This document shows positions 35,151 to 48,202 of a DNA stretch of 64,000 nucleotides, in pieces. The notes below the pieces were generated by a model that searched no databases, was not told the origin of the DNA, and saw only the letters and a list, made by a program, of their open reading frames with translations. A program made the translations under genes and the position numbers. Each line of letters starts with the position of its first letter. Position 1 is the first letter of the stretch. Source of the DNA: Rosa chinensis (Eukaryota > Streptophyta > Magnoliopsida > Rosales > Rosaceae); contig NC_037091.1 in assembly GCF_002994745.2 (NCBI RefSeq), positions 32,242,612 through 32,306,611 on the forward strand. Direction: 5' to 3'.

Positions 35151-36197
35151 AAAAACTAAGGGTCAAACTGAGGAACAAATGCTGCTGAATGTTGATCAAA
35201 AATAACTTTCAGATACATAACATATTCAGAACATATATATTCACAACATTATCGCATCATTCCATACCAAAAGATTTGATTTCAAGTGAAATAATCGATA
35301 AAATTAAAACAGGTGCATACCTTCTTGTCAAAAAAATCAACCCTAAATCTAGCTTTGGCTCAGTGGTAAGGATCCTCGAAAAGTAATACAGGCACGGACT
35401 TGCTTTATCATTCCAAACATGGTCAATATACTGAATAAATATTGAGGGTCTCACTTAAGTTCTTGTCATTATGGATAAAATAATATCTACTGCAAAAAAT
35501 CAATCTAGCCGTTGTACAAGACTAGATTTATCTTTTGCAGTAGATATTTTTTCTCAGTTTTAGTCAAAACCTAACCATGAACATTAGGTAGTAGGGAAGC
35601 GAGAGCTTAGATAACTTTAGAGAACTAAAGCTCACATTTTTGTTTATAGGTAAGTGAAGCAGCCAGAGTTGGTTGGCTACACAAATTCATATTTTGCAGG
35701 CCAGTACGCTAATTCCAAGAAATCTACATGTGCGAATGTACTCATGCTTATTGGGGAGCTATAGCATGAAAATCGATGCAACAATTATTGATAATCATCT
35801 CCAAACTGTAGGCAGAGTTTATAGCCATTTATGAAGACCCTCACATGTGGACTAGAAATTTTTTAATACTGACAAATGTGTTAAGTTCTATTGTCGAGCA
35901 ACTCCAACAGATTCCTTATATTTTGATTTTTCTCTATTTTAAGGAAAAATAAGCCTCTTTTGCTCCAACAGATTCCCTATAACTATCTCTATTTTAGGGA
36001 AAGTGAGGAGAGAGAAAACCAAATTCCCTATATTTACAGCAAACTCCAAAATTTTAAAGAAGAATATGGAAATTTTATAAATTACTGTAAATATATTTTG
36101 TTCTTTTTTATTATTTCAACTTCTAAGAGAAAAATTATTTTGGAATTGAACACCTTGTTTTTTTTTTTTTAATTACTATTAATGTAGGGGTTTAATT

Positions 36198-36229
<32 letters not shown>

Positions 36230-36252
36230 ATTTGTTCGATTATATAATTGTT
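35151..36252. other. AT-rich intergenic DNA with a possible short MITE
   Basis: At 35896-36010 the phrase caactccaacagattcc is given twice with an intervening ctattttaaggaaa stretch, as in small plant MITEs. An (AT)n block lies at 36198-36228. No gene is seen. Confidence 0.35.
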
Positions 36253-36360
36253 TTATGTGAGGCCACATTTTAATTCTTTGCCTCCGGCCTCCAAAATGTC
36301 AAGATCAGCCTTGACCAGTATTGTAGCTCCATTCACTACAGCTTTGCCAGTAGCAGTGTT
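36253..36360 (-). pseudogene. Possible terminal exon of an unidentified gene
   Basis: The minus strand shows tttcag, then 35 open codons of balanced composition (NTATGKAVVNGATILVKADL, then DILEAGGKELKCGLT) and TAA. Composition and acceptor-like start look like a real exon, but I cannot name the family. No neighbouring exon was found. Confidence 0.3.
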
Positions 36361-37438
36361 CTGAAACATTATGGATGTATTGTCTAGCTTATATATATGA
36401 GTTCAGTGGGAGCTATTGCACTTTTCAAATTTCTATTTTTGAGTCCTTTTGCTTTAGTAAATTTTTAAGATTTCAATTTCCATGTAAAATTTTCATAAAA
36501 AAAAGTTGAGGTACTTCTGGTTGTGATTTTTTTTGCAACCATATTTAAATTTCTAGAATTATCTATTGCAAATTGTTAAATGTATGCTATCAGGTGGACT
36601 GTATTATGTTGTGCCTAATTTTAAGCTGGAATGACAAACACTGAGTTCACTGGTGTTTGAGTTTGTTGTTGTGAATTTAAGTTTGCAAAATAATTTAGTT
36701 GGACTATAAGCAAATTGATTCTGCAGGTAGTTACACGCGTACTTAATTACTATCTCTTCTTTTATCACATCAAGCTTATGTGAGATAGAGCAGTTGGTGT
36801 TAGTGATCTTAAACTAATATCTTATGTTAAGCATGTTTGGTTTGTTGTTTGACATCACCTACTGTGTTTGACCAAGCTGAATGGATTCTGATCAAGTCTG
36901 TATGTGTGTGTACATGTAGGGCTAACATCTGTTTACTCCTTATACTTTGCCTCCAACACCATTTCAGTTCCTGAAATTTCAATTTCATCCAAAAACTCAT
37001 TTGACCTCTCAATTTCCCTCCAATTGGTCCACTCCGTTAGCTTTCCGTTAAAATGTATCATTAAGTCACTTACGTGGCAATTTCTTCCACGCCAACTTAG
37101 CTTGATGGATGGTAAAATGTTGAGAATAGTCCTAACCTGTCCCTTTACTTTATTTTAAATTTTTTTTTTTATTCTTCTCTTTTTTCTTCTTGTTGCTACC
37201 CCAGCTTATCTTGACTCTATAAAGCCTTTAATGAACTAGGCACCGGTAGAATATAACACAGAGTCAAAAAACATACCACAAATGAGAACAGAGAGAGTTT
37301 TTGGTATATTGAAGCAACTGAGCACAACGATTATCAACTTATATTGACCAAATTTATCCCTTCGGATTTTCGTTCGTAATGCTTATTTCTGGAACTCTCA
37401 CAATTCTCTTAATCTCAACTGTTTGCAACAAAACCCAC
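36361..37438. other. Intergenic DNA left of the nested LTR-A; no gene seen
   Basis: At 36930-37100 a gene-free stretch with ccaattggtccactccgtta and gccacgtaag-like features resembles the TIR style at 54770-54960, but no partner was found. Confidence 0.4.
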
Positions 37439-37482
37439 TGTCAAGCCCCGAATTTTGAATAAAGAAAATTCAAATCCGAAAT

Positions 37483-39620
37483 TGCTCTGCTAAAAATAGC
37501 ACGCAATTTTAAAACCCTTTTTGTTGTCAAGTTGTAGTAGTGAAAGTAAGGGATCGTGCTATGCCAAGGATAAGGGTTCACCTTCAATTTATGTAACCTA
37601 CAAAACAAAGAAAACTAGACACTGTAATAAAACAAATTGAAAAACACAATTGGGGGGAAATTGTTGATTAATTATGCTGAAAATAAAGTAAGAACAAAAG
37701 ATGAATCTAAAGTAAAGTTTGTGAATATGATGATGAGTAGTTAGGAGTTCGTTATCCACCACTAAACACAATCCAAGTTCCAATTTTTCTTCCTATATTT
37801 ATTACTAAGTCATGAGAAAAAGATTGACCAAGTTACAAAGCTAGAAGCAAGCTAAGTACCTTATATTACTTCCCTATATTGTTATAACAAGAACAAGCGC
37901 TGTTATTTGAACCGTTTGGAAACATGCAACATAGAGATCACAAGCGGCTCCTACATTTAGCAAGTTCTAAAGCATTAAGCACATATGGAAGGATGTCAAT
38001 CTAAGTGTACAAACTAGTACAACAAGCGTGTCTAGTTGCATTCCTCATCTTTGGTACACACCTAGGCGAGAGGCTTTACTACTTTGGTTAAAATCACAAA
38101 ACTATTAGGTGAATTGCTATTTAACCTAGCACTAATTACATGCATATCCTATATGTTTGCAACCACATAAAACATACATATAAAAGACTCATCTAATCCA
38201 GAACCAAAGAACAATCTCATTGACAAAGTAACTAAAACATAGAAATTTATTATGAAACTTGAACCATAGTTTAGGGCTTCAAACTAGCCCCTAACACAAA
38301 AGTATTTAGCTACTCATTGTTCTAAGGTAAACACATAGTAACATAATGAAAATAAGAAGAAAAAGTAGCAGAAATAGGGAGTAAAGAACACGGTGGATGT
38401 TGCTTGAAGATGGATGTTCACGGTGGTGGCAGATGGGGACTTTGGCGGCTTCTTTTCCTTATGCTTGTATGGAGCTTCGAAAACCAGAGAGCTAGGGGTG
38501 TTTTGAGAAGTGAAATCTGTATGATATGGTCTGCCTTGATGCAAAGAAGCCTCTTATTTTTATGGTTTACAAGCCCCTAGCTTTTCTCCTCCAAACCGGG
38601 TTGAGTTCTCCTTATTCTTCTCCAATTCCACTTGCTTAGTTGCCACACAATCTTCTGAAACTTCCTTTAGTCTTTCTAACTGTCCCTTGATAAGTATAAT
38701 GCAGCAAAAATCCAATAAAATTCGTCCCAAAATCTGCCAAGAATATCTTCAAAAAATATAGCCTTTAATTCACTTTCCTTTCTCAACTAGGATTGATTTT
38801 CCTCTCCATGTTTGACAAGGGTTCCCAGCAGATACGAGGGTGATATTCTGCCACATAATACTTCTGATGTCACTCCTTAAAAAAGTGAAAAAAACCTTCT
38901 AGAAAGCTTCTTGAAACGTGGCCCAACAACGGTCTTGAAAATGCTTCGCAGAATGACTTGTCAGAAATTCCAGATTTTCCTTATGCTCATCTTTACAGCA
39001 TCGTAACTTATGCATTCCACCACCTTTATGGATGATTATTGATTTTGAACTCCTCTACAACATATATTCTTCAAATCTGGGCAGATAACTTCATGAATTT
39101 CTTCCTTTAAGTATAGTAGAAGAATCCTTGAAAAAGCTTCCTGAAAAGCTGAAGGAAACAGCCTTCTCGGGGTATCAACTTTGAGCACAGCCTTCGGCTT
39201 CCTCTTTATCATTCTGGACTGAATCTTTGCCTACAGTTATAGTAGAACATGTTGTCTTCAAATATTACCAGGCCTTTCTTCATAACTCCACTCGAAAGTT
39301 CTTCAAAACAACTTCCCAAAACAAAAGAAACTAAGGCAGGTTCTAATACTCTATTTTCTGCTTTTCGGCAATTGTATTGCACGGCAACTTTCTCCATCTC
39401 CTCTTCATTTTTATGACCAACTGAATGATCAGACTCAATCCTTTGGATCTCTACTTCATGTGAAGTGCCTTGATTGTCCCATTGTAGCTCTCTTTTCTCC
39501 TTAACTGCTTCTCAAAATACCTAAGAAAATAACAAAGTTAAATTGATCTTTTTAAGGAATAAACTAAGCAAAAGTACAAAGGTTTGAACTATAAATTCAT
39601 CGCATTTTGTGCTCCTATCA
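37483..39620 (-). repeat. Solo LTR-B, minus orientation, GAAAT target duplication
   Basis: Read in reverse it begins TGATAGGAGCACAAAATGCG and follows the 3' LTR at 8080. Its other end, on the plus strand, is TGCTCTGCTAAAAATAGC, so the TATCA end has mutated. GAAAT flanks both sides (37478-37482 and 39621-39625). Length 2138 bp. The internal frame 39209-39397 (minus) matches the one at 8260-8490. Confidence 0.88.
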
Positions 39621-39718
39621 GAAATGCGATAACTCAACAATAGCCCAAATGCTAAGAACTTTTTTCCATTTAAACTAAGCAACAAATAAACTGAAACCAC
39701 AAACGTTAATATAAACTC

Positions 39719-39923
39719 TGTTGTAAATGATAATGACTATTCATGCAATAGGTATTGCTTAATGTATGTGATTGACAGACTCGTAATGTATGCGATTGAC
39801 ATACTTGTAATGTGCGATTGATTAGTATAGCTATTATGTATTGCATTTTGTATACATGATGTAACCCTATATAAACTGCATGGTGAGATGAATACAACAC
39901 ATTTTTTCCAGTTCTCTACAACA
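39719..39923 (+). repeat. Copia 5' LTR
   Basis: Starts TG and ends CA. Contains a TATA-like ctatataaac at 39869-39878 and a short internal repeat (gattgacagactcgtaatgt / gattgacatacttgtaatgt). Confidence 0.95.
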
Positions 39924-39936
39924 TGTTATCAACACG
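39924..39936 (+). other. Copia primer-binding region
   Basis: tgttatcaacacg follows the LTR at once. The same place in the second Copia element (62313) reads ttatcagcacg. Confidence 0.6.
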
Positions 39937-40633
39937 ACACTCTAACCCAAGCCCTAGCCAGGAAAAAAAACCCTAACACCCGAAATTTCTTTCACCAAAA
40001 ACTGCTGCACGCTCCTAGCCCTTGCTAGCCATACTGTGCGCTGCTCCTGCAGCCCTTGAGCACCCATGTGCCTCCTACTGCCTGTGCAGCATCGTCGCAC
40101 GCCTGTTGCCCCTGCAGCACAGCAACACGCTCGTTCCTATGCAGATCAGCTTGTTTGCACGCCCCGAAAAGTCTTGATCAGGACCTCAGATAAAAATTCT
40201 TCCTTCATCAAAGTTGTTCGTTTTGTGATATGTACGCCATTCGAAGTGGGAGCTGTTCAGAAGCGAATCTGCTCGGAATTTCAACAAGTTTTAAAGATTA
40301 AAGTTCCTGCTTTCTTGTCTTTTAAATTCCTTTATTTTCTGCAGGATTTTCAATATACGAACATGGGTTCGATTATTTAATAAAGTGGAATTGTGGGGAT
40401 TCACTCTTAACGAACTAAGAGTGTTCGTATGAACTAAGAGTGTTCATAATGCTCGGACTAAGAGCGTCCGTAAGCATCAAATTGTGACCATATTAAAACA
40501 TTATTGTTTGGTCTAATCCAAAAGAGATTCTTGGAAATTGTTTTCTTGGTAGCATAGCTCGGAAATCTTATTATTTTAGTTTTCGTGGAAGTTTAGCTCC
40601 GAAACTAATATATATTCTCTTCTTATTTTCAGG

Positions 40634-41754
40634 ATGTCGAATGAACCTAGACTCGACTTTCCCATGCTTGACTCAACAGGCTCGGATTACCACATTGGGT
40701 AACCGATGTTGAGAACCACCTCACTTCAAAGGGAATATTACCCATAATCTAGGCACCTAACCCAGATCGTGTGTTCGTGCGAACACCTACAAAGCATGGT
40801 CAATCAGTTATCTTGATGCGACGCCATATGGACAAGGTACTCAGATTGGAGTATATGTCGATCAAGGATGCAAGAGAGCTATGGGTAGCGCTAGAAGAGC
40901 GCTTTGGCAATGTCCAAGATTCTCTCCTCCCTGACTTGAAGGTTTAATGGAACAATCTGCGCTTTGCTAATTTCAAGTCTGTTGCTGAAGATAATTCAGA
41001 AGCTCTTCGCCTACAGTCCATGTTGAGGTTTTGTGGACAACCTGTCACAGAGCAAGAGCTAATTGAGAAAACTCTATCCACCTTCCCCGTTTCAGCCATT
41101 GTGGTATCAAAGCAATACCACACTGAAGTCAATGCTGGACGGATCACGAGGTTTCATCAGCTTATCAATCTCATATCTGTAGCTGAGAAACATGATAACA
41201 TACTCATGAGGAATTATAATTCAAGGCCCATTGGAACTAAAAGCGTTCATGAGGCGAATTATAATGCACCCAAAAGAGGGTGCAAGGAGCGGAACCCTAA
41301 GAATAAGGGATATGAGGGATGTATGGGTCCATATAACCACCCTAACAAGGAAGGAAACCGTAGGTTTGGTGCGGATACACGTGGTGCCAATGCCACACGT
41401 GGGAGAGGTGGTCGTGGTATCCCTGGTAGTGGTGGTGGCGCCATGGCTCGTGGTGGAGGCGCCATGGGTCGTGGTGGTGGCACCAAGCCTCCTAGGGAAC
41501 GCCCACAAGGTGCACCTCAGTTAAAGGGAGGCAACCACAATGACATGTGTCATCGATGTGGATCAAGTGAGCATTAGTTCAAGCAATGCAAGTCAAGCGA
41601 TCAACTAGCTTCAAGATACAGGGTATACAGGGACCTGAAGGAGCAAGAAGTGTACCTTGCAGAAGAAGAAGAAAATGGTGGAGACATCCATCTCACCATA
41701 GAGGACTTCAAAGCTGACGATGAAGTGCACAAGGATGCCGTAGACTTTGATTAG
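40634..41754 (+). pseudogene. Copia Gag (UBN2-type) with zinc knuckle, degenerate
   Basis: Starts ATG 40634 just after a tattttcag acceptor-like site. The first frame stops after DSTGSDYHIG. The body continues in the 41020 frame with NAGRITRFHQLINLISVAEK, then a Gly/Arg-rich stretch (TRGRGGRGIPGSGGG) and a CCHC knuckle (CHRCGSSEH, then C after a TAG). TAA and TAG codons and at least one frameshift interrupt it. UBN2-family gag forms the virus-like particle and packages RNA. The Copia gag at 63360 is closely related. Confidence 0.85.
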
Positions 41755-42117
41755 ATTAGTCCTTTTATTTTCCAAGAATTTTTGTAATGGCAATATGCCT
41801 TAGTCAATAAATGGCAATTGTATTAAACTCTTTCTTATGTGGTGCACCCAATGAAATATGATGTCTAGGGAAGTCATTGAGATTAATGATACTTAAGAGA
41901 GCCTCGCTCCACCAATATCTCTCTCTACTGTCCTGGTCATATTTGATTGGAGTTACCAAACGGATAGAGTGACTACAATGTGTCTTAGTTTGATTTTATT
42001 TTGGATTAGACTTTTGGGACCTTTGATGTAATCATTGGCTATCTTTATTAATAAAGTATCGTATTATTATCCAATGTCATGGACATGTTTTAATTCCGAA
42101 CTTTATTATTTTTCAGT

Positions 42118-42969
42118 ATGTTTCCTGGAGAGTTGGAATGCCTTGTTGATAGTGGCACCACACATACTATATGGCGACATAGGCAACTATTTCTATGGAT
42201 GACGCCTAGTCGATCTTTTGTGACTACGATGGCTGGACCATCATAATTGATTCATGGTTGAGGACCAGCTCAATTTATGTTGCCAAATGGCACAAGTATT
42301 AATGTCTCTGAAGCTCTATATGCTCCTAGGACTAGAAGGACCCTATTGAGTTTTAAAGATATAAGAGCCAATGATTTTCATGTGGAAACACATTGTGAGA
42401 ATGGACAAGAGTTCCTTTGCATCACCTCTAATGACTACGGACATAAACGAGTATTAGAGAAACTTATGTGTCGATTTAGTGGGTTGTATGCAACCACTAT
42501 TCGAATTATTGAATCCAACCATGTCATGAGAGATGACTTATGGGATTCTGACACATATAGGCTTTGTCATAACCGTTTGGGACACCCAGGTCGTGATATG
42601 ATGATCCGTATATTAAAGACTTCACACAGACATCCATTTTTCAAAACAAAAAGAAGTCAAAACCAAAATTTGATCCAAGGTAGGGCTGGCACCGCCTACC
42701 CCCTGCGGCCCAAAAGTGGTATTGACGCCACCAATACCTCCTTGGTTCATTTTTCTACTTCTACAGTCAATTGGGACTTCGTGGCTCAACCAGATACTTC
42801 CCTGGTTGCTTCTAAAGCCCATCTTTCATTTTGCAAAGCCTGCTCTTTAGCAAAATTAGGATCGAGACCATCCTATGCAAAGGACACTAAGGAAAATATT
42901 CCATTCTTACAAAGAATCCAAGGTGATATTTGTGGACCTATTCAACCAACTTGCGGACCATTTAGATAG
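42118..42969 (+). pseudogene. Copia protease and pre-integrase region
   Basis: The frame opens MFPGELECLVDSGTTHTIW, with the active-site Asp in DSGTT. Stops near 42246 and 42258 break it. From 42277 it reads through a GAG-pre-integrase zinc region (LCHNRLGHPGRDMM; later CKACSLAKLG), giving the H-H-C-C pattern of the integrase N-terminus. It ends at TAG 42967 after the first integrase core segment (DICGPIQP). Confidence 0.85.
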
Positions 42970-43616
42970 TTTATGGTGTTGGTTGATGCATCGACACGAT
43001 GGTCACATGTCACCAAGAAATGCTGCATTTGCTAAACTCCTAGCACAAATCATTAAATTAAGGGCTCACCACCCTGATCATCCCATTAAGTCAATTCGTC
43101 TTGACAATGCTGGAGAGTTTACATCAAAAACGTTTGATGACTATTGCATGTCCATTGGGATTGAGGTTGAACACTGTTCCTCATGTTCACACCCAAAATG
43201 GTCTCGCAGAAGCTGCCATTAAAAGACTTTAAATGGTCGCTAAAACATTGGTTATGCACACCAATCTCCCTATTTCTGCTTGGGGCTATGCAATATTGCA
43301 TGTAGCTGTGCTCATTCGTCTAAGGCCTACTGCCACTCAACCCTTTTCTGCGTCCCAGATGGTTACTGGATATGAGCCTGATGTCTCACACTTACACATA
43401 TTTGGGTGTACAGTTTATGTGCCAATTGCACCGCCACAGCGCACCAAAATGGGTCCTCAAAGACAATTAGGCATTTATGTTGGATATGACTCTCCAACCA
43501 TTATCCGCTACTTAGAACCCTTGACAGGCGATCTATTTACTGCTAGATTTGCAGATTGTCACTTTGATGAGACATTCTTCCAGTCGTTAGGGGGAGATAG
43601 GAACAATAATGTTTAA
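42900..43616 (+). pseudogene. Copia integrase core and C-terminal part
   Basis: The catalytic Asp lies in IQGDICGPI and the second in SIRLDNAGEFTSK. The Glu region is split by a frameshift near 43170-43230 (HPKWSRRSCH in one frame, MVAKTLVMHTNLPISAWGYA in the next). The last frame ends GGDRNNNV at TAA 43614. A block of the core before the second Asp is also changed (HVTKKCC-like reading at 43005-43030 in another frame). The product would insert the element DNA; this copy cannot. Confidence 0.85.
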
Positions 43617-43631
43617 CAAGAACGACAGGAA

Positions 43632-45575
43632 TTGTCGTGGTTTGTCCCCACTTTGTCTCATCTTGATCCCCGAACCGTACAGTCCGAAATTAAAGTGCGG
43701 AGAATTATGGATCTTCATAACGTAGCAGACTCTATGCCTGATGCATTTTCTGATATCGCTAAAGTGACAAGATCACATATACCTGCTGCAAACGTGCCTG
43801 CAAGGATTGATGTCCCTAAAAATCATGGACATGGCGCCACCCCTAGGGGTATTGGGCATGGCGCCTCCACCACTAATAGTGATGGCAATGTGGCTCACGC
43901 CGGGCTCCCAGCAAGGAAACGTGGGAGGCCCAAAGGTTCGATGGATTCTCTTCCGAGAAAGAAAGCGAGTTTGGCACAGAAAGATCCATTAATCATTGAC
44001 ATAAATAACCCGTCTCATGAAGATATTCCGGATTATGGTTATGTCCAAGAGACATCATTGGGGGACGCTCCAATGTTAGAACCAATTCCAGGGAATAGGG
44101 AGATCTCCATGAATTACACTATTGTACATGAGACGTTGAATCAAGATTCTGTTATCCTTGATGATGTGTTTGCATATTCTATTGCTCAACGAATTATAGA
44201 ACACGATGATATCGAACCTCGCTCCGTTGAGGAATGTCAACGTAGAGCAGACTGGCCTAAATGGAAATATGCGATCCAGGTTGAATTGGATTCACTAACA
44301 ACGAGACAGGTATTTGGGCCTATAACACTGACACCCCCAAGTATAAAACCTGTTGGCCATAAATGGGTCCTTGTTAGAAAGCGTAATGAGAAAAATGAGG
44401 TTGTTAGATACAAAGCCCGCCTTGTGGCCCAAGGTTTCTCACAACGCCCTGGAATCGACTACGAGGTGACAGATTCTCCCATAATGGACGTTATAACGTT
44501 CCGCTACCTTGTCAGTTTGGTAGTTTCCGAAAAACTTGGCATGCAGCTTATAGATGTGGTTACAGCATATCTCTATGGGGATCTAGATTCAGAGATATAT
44601 ATGAAGGTTCCAGATAGACTTCAATTACCCAAGTCAAGTGGCTCTAAACCACGGAGCGCGTTTTCAAGAAGATTGAGACGCTCACTATATGGATTGAAAC
44701 AATCCGGACGGATGTGGTATAACCGTCTCAATGACTACTTGATTGGGAAGGGATATGTCAACAATGAAATATGCCCATGCGTGTTTATAAAGAGGACAAG
44801 TTCCGGATTTGCAATTGTAGCAGTTTATGTAGATGACATGAACCTAGTTGGAACTCTAGATGAGTTAAAGGAAACTGCTAAGTACTTGAAATCCTAATTT
44901 GAGATGAAAGATCTTGGAAAAACACGGTTTTGCCTCGGACTAGAACTCTAGCACCGTAGTGATGGGATTATGATCCATCAGTTAGCATATACTCAAAAAT
45001 TATTAAGGCGCTTTACTGAAGATAAAGCAAAGCCTGTGAGTACTCCCATGATCGATCGTAGTCTTGAGCCTGAAAAAGATCTGTTTCGTCCAAGGGATGA
45101 GGACGAAGACTTATTAGAGACTGAAGTGCCCTATCTAAGTGCAATAGGCGCATTATTGTACTTAGCTCAATGCACAAGACCGGACATCTCATTCACAGTG
45201 AACTTGTTAGCTCGACACAGTTCTGCGCCAACACACCGCCATTGGATTGGCATAGAGACAATCTTTCGATACTTGAGAGGTACGATTGATATGGGCTTGT
45301 TCTATCCCTATAGAGAGAAAAGAAATAATGAAAGTGTGGGATCGGACTCCACAATGCAAAACGCCACCTTCCGTGCTCCTCCTCCCTTCCATCAAAATGA
45401 CAACGATGTCTTGATGGGTTTTGTTGATGCTGGGTATCTCTCTAACCCTCACAAAGGTCGCTCCCAAACGGGTTATGTCTTTACCATGGCTTCAACTGCG
45501 ATATCTTGGTGGTCTACAAAGCAGACCCTTGTTGCTACTTCCTCAAATCAAGAAGCCGTGCGAGAATGCATATGA
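43632..45575 (+). pseudogene. Copia reverse transcriptase and start of RNase H
   Basis: Long frame 43632-44897: Pro-rich linker (ARKRGRPKGSMDSLPRKK), then RT blocks HKWVLVRKRNEKNEVVRYKA, RLVAQGFSQRPGIDYEVT, LYGLKQSGRMWYNRL and the catalytic AVYVDDMNLVG. TAA at 44895 and TAG at 44950 interrupt. Frame 44970-45575 continues with KLLRRFTEDKAKPVSTPM and the RNase H start (FVDAGYLSNPHKGRSQTGYV). After ATSSNQ the usual acidic helix is shortened, so the second catalytic acid seems deleted, and the frame stops at 45573. Confidence 0.9.
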
Positions 45576-47627
45576 CTAAGGTATGTACTTAGACACATTC
45601 GAGGAACTTGTGGTTTGAAGTCTACCACAGATGAACCTACATGCATTTATGAAGATAATGTAGCTTGTATTGAGCACATGAAGTTAGGTTTCATCAAGGG
45701 CAACAACACCAAGCATATATCGCCTAAGTTCTTTTACAATCAGCAACAACAAACACTTTTAAATATTGAAGTGAATGATACGGCTGAAATAGCCTCACAA
45801 TTTAACCCTGGAAAACTGTCAGTATAGGATAAGCAGGGATCATTCAGTCCTGGGATTGTAGGGTACACCTACACAAAAAGGTCAATTAACAAATAAAAGA
45901 ATAAAATGGGGGTTTTGAAAGTTGGTTCCTAATCTACTTAAAATAAAAACAAAACAAATAAAACTATATACAATGATCGACTTCCCTAACCTAGACCAAT
46001 ACCACTCGGAAATTACTAAGTGTAAAAACAGAAAATCCATTTCAACATGCTACAAAAATGTGCCCATCTTAAATGCCTAGATAAGAGCTCAAATGAAAAG
46101 TCTCAGCGGATCAATCCACTTATCTGATTCATTCTAATGTAGGCTTGGATCGGAAAAGTCCTTACCAAACCTAATACTACTAATTTTCGAAAACACTCAG
46201 CGTAATTCTCCTAACTAGTAGTATTATCTAACCCTCGAATCAACTCACACGTGCAAATTAACCATTACACATAGAATTTAACACGTAATTTCCAGAATCG
46301 TTTAACCATTGAACATAGTTTTTACCACTTTTTAGAACTAATTGCTACTTGTTTAACTCAGCGTTTTAACAAATAACAATTACTCTTGGCAAATTAAGCA
46401 AACACACAAGAACTCTCACCGTTATTCTAGCATGCAAACTTATGAACCTAACTCTGAAAATTACCTAAACACGTAAAAGGGCACAAGATTATAACATGCA
46501 TCATAAAAGAATTCTCAAAATTAACTCAATAATAAACTGAAAATCTCAAAAATATTAATAAAAATATTCTGAAAATTTCATGTCTCCAATTACACAACTC
46601 GCAAATCCAAACACACAAAACCGAAATAAAAATTGTAAGTAGAGTCATAGTTACACTTTGAAGCTTTCCTCAGCGGCTTAGCAACATGGTGATGAACTCG
46701 TCTCTGCTATGGTGGTGGAGCGTCCTTGACTCAGCGCCTTAGAGCTTTGTAGATTGATGGATGGATGGTGGCACGGTCATGTAGGTGATGGAAGTTTAAG
46801 GAGTGAATTGGGCAGAGTCTCGGAAAGTTTTTGGCTGGGAAGTGATCTTGGCTGGGAAGTGATGCTAATTCTGTTCTGGACGTTGCCTATTTATAGGGGA
46901 GCATTGGTTGGCTTTTGTCGATCATACTCTTCATCATTGGACGGATGACATTGCATCATAATTCCTTTAATTTTCCAACTGAAACATCTCCTTTAAGGCC
47001 TTAACTCCTCTCATAATAGGGCAATTCCTTTAATTTCCAAGCTGAAACATCTTTCTCTTATTTATTTTCCAGTTGAAACATTTTTTTTCTTTTATTCCTC
47101 AACTGAAAACGTCTTTCTCCTTTATTCCCCAACTGAAAACGTCTTTTTCCTTTATTTCCCTTCTTCATTGCTTGGTCAAATATCTTAATGCTTTATTTTA
47201 TGACTCCATCATTGCTGTTTTCAAGAGTTCCACCAGGCAATGTTTCCTACAACAAGCAGGAGAATATCAGAATTTTCTAGAGAAAATAAAGGGAATTAAA
47301 ATGTAAAGACCGCAAAAACAGTCAACAGTGAGGAATCCTGATCCAGCTAGGATTTTTCATGAATTTTACTTTTTCCGCCTATTTCACTCCAAACACTCTA
47401 CAAGACTCTCAAAATGACTTAATGACTCAAAACACTAAACTAAGGGAGAAACAAGGCTAAAATGGGGCACATATTCAATAATATCGTCACTCTTTTTGCT
47501 CCTATCAGTGAATCAAATCCGTTCAGAGGATAATGTAGCGGACTTGTTTACCAAGTCGTTACCTAAATCCACATTTGAGAAACATGTGAAGAGCATCGGA
47601 TTAAGAAAGTTATCCGAACTCCCATAA
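45576..47627 (+). pseudogene. Copia RNase H end, split by a solo LTR
   Basis: 45615-45775 encodes CIYEDNVACIEHMKLGFIKG (Asp in EDN) and NTKHISPKFFYNQQ, then stops making sense at 45776. The reading resumes at 47508 with VNQIRSEDNVADLFTKSLPK and ends ELP at TAA 47625. The interruption coincides exactly with the GTGAA-flanked LTR-B. Before insertion the end of the pol gene was therefore readable. Confidence 0.9.
45776..47507 (-). repeat. Solo LTR-B inside the Copia pol gene, GTGAA target duplication
   Basis: Plus-strand ends are TGATACGGCTGAAATAG and TTTTTGCTCCTATCA. Read in reverse it starts TGATAGGAGCAAAAAGAG and ends CGTATCA, like the LTR at 8080-13043. GTGAA lies at 45771-45775 and 47508-47512. 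Length 1732 bp. The frame at 46754-46948 and others inside show no domain. It is the youngest layer of a three-level nest. Confidence 0.95.
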
Positions 47628-47988
47628 TTGTAGAAATCAGGGGAGACCTTGACATCAGGGGGAGATATGATGTCTACAAGTTCGATCTCGAAGAAGGACG
47701 TGTTGTGCTATTTTTGCCCTTCGACCAGGGTTATTTTTGTCCTACAGGGTTTTTGTTACCCGACAAGGTTTTTAGTGTGGCAACGATCAAAAAGTCATCA
47801 CCGAGTTTGAGCGGCACAAGGGAGAGTGTGGAAGGATGTCGACTACTTCACATTCACTCGCGCGTTGTACTCTTTTTCTCCTTCGACCAAGGTTGTTTTT
47901 TCCAACAGGGTTTTTATTACTTGGCAAGGTTTTTGACGAGGCAACTTAGAAGCGCATAGCAGAGGCAACACTATTGACATGGAATATC

Positions 47989-47998
47989 AAAGGGGGAG
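47989..47998 (+). other. Copia polypurine tract
   Basis: aaagggggag ends immediately before the 3' LTR start at 47999. A further run, tcagggggagatatg, lies at about 47655. Confidence 0.8.
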
Positions 47999-48202
47999 TG
48001 TTGTAAATGATAATGACTATTCATGCAATATGTATTGCTTAATGTATGCGATTGACAGACTCGTAATGTATGAGATTGACATACTTGTAATGTGCTATTG
48101 ATTAGTATAGCTATTATGTATTTCCTTTTGTATACATGATGTAACCCTATATAAACCTCATGGTGAGATGAATACAATACAATTATCCAATTCTCTACAA
48201 CA
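47999..48202 (+). repeat. Copia 3' LTR
   Basis: Roughly 94% identical by eye to the 5' LTR, one base shorter, with the same TG and CA ends. Confidence 0.95.

Larger units (their letters stand above)
39719..48202 (+). mobile_element. Complete Ty1/Copia element, AACTC target duplication
   Basis: LTRs of 205 bp (39719-39923) and 204 bp (47999-48202) begin TGTTGTAAATGATAATGAC and end CTCTACAACA. AACTC flanks both sides (39714-39718 and 48203-48207). Order is LTR, primer site, leader with intron-like acceptor, gag, protease, integrase, reverse transcriptase, RNase H, polypurine tract, LTR. About a dozen differences between the LTRs and many stops show that it is old. A solo LTR-B (45776-47507) splits the RNase H region. 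Confidence 0.96.

Noticed and set aside
41221..41524. Alternative frames over the Gly/Arg-rich part of the Copia gag, both strands
   Set aside because: They arise from the repetitive ggtggtggc sequence in gag.
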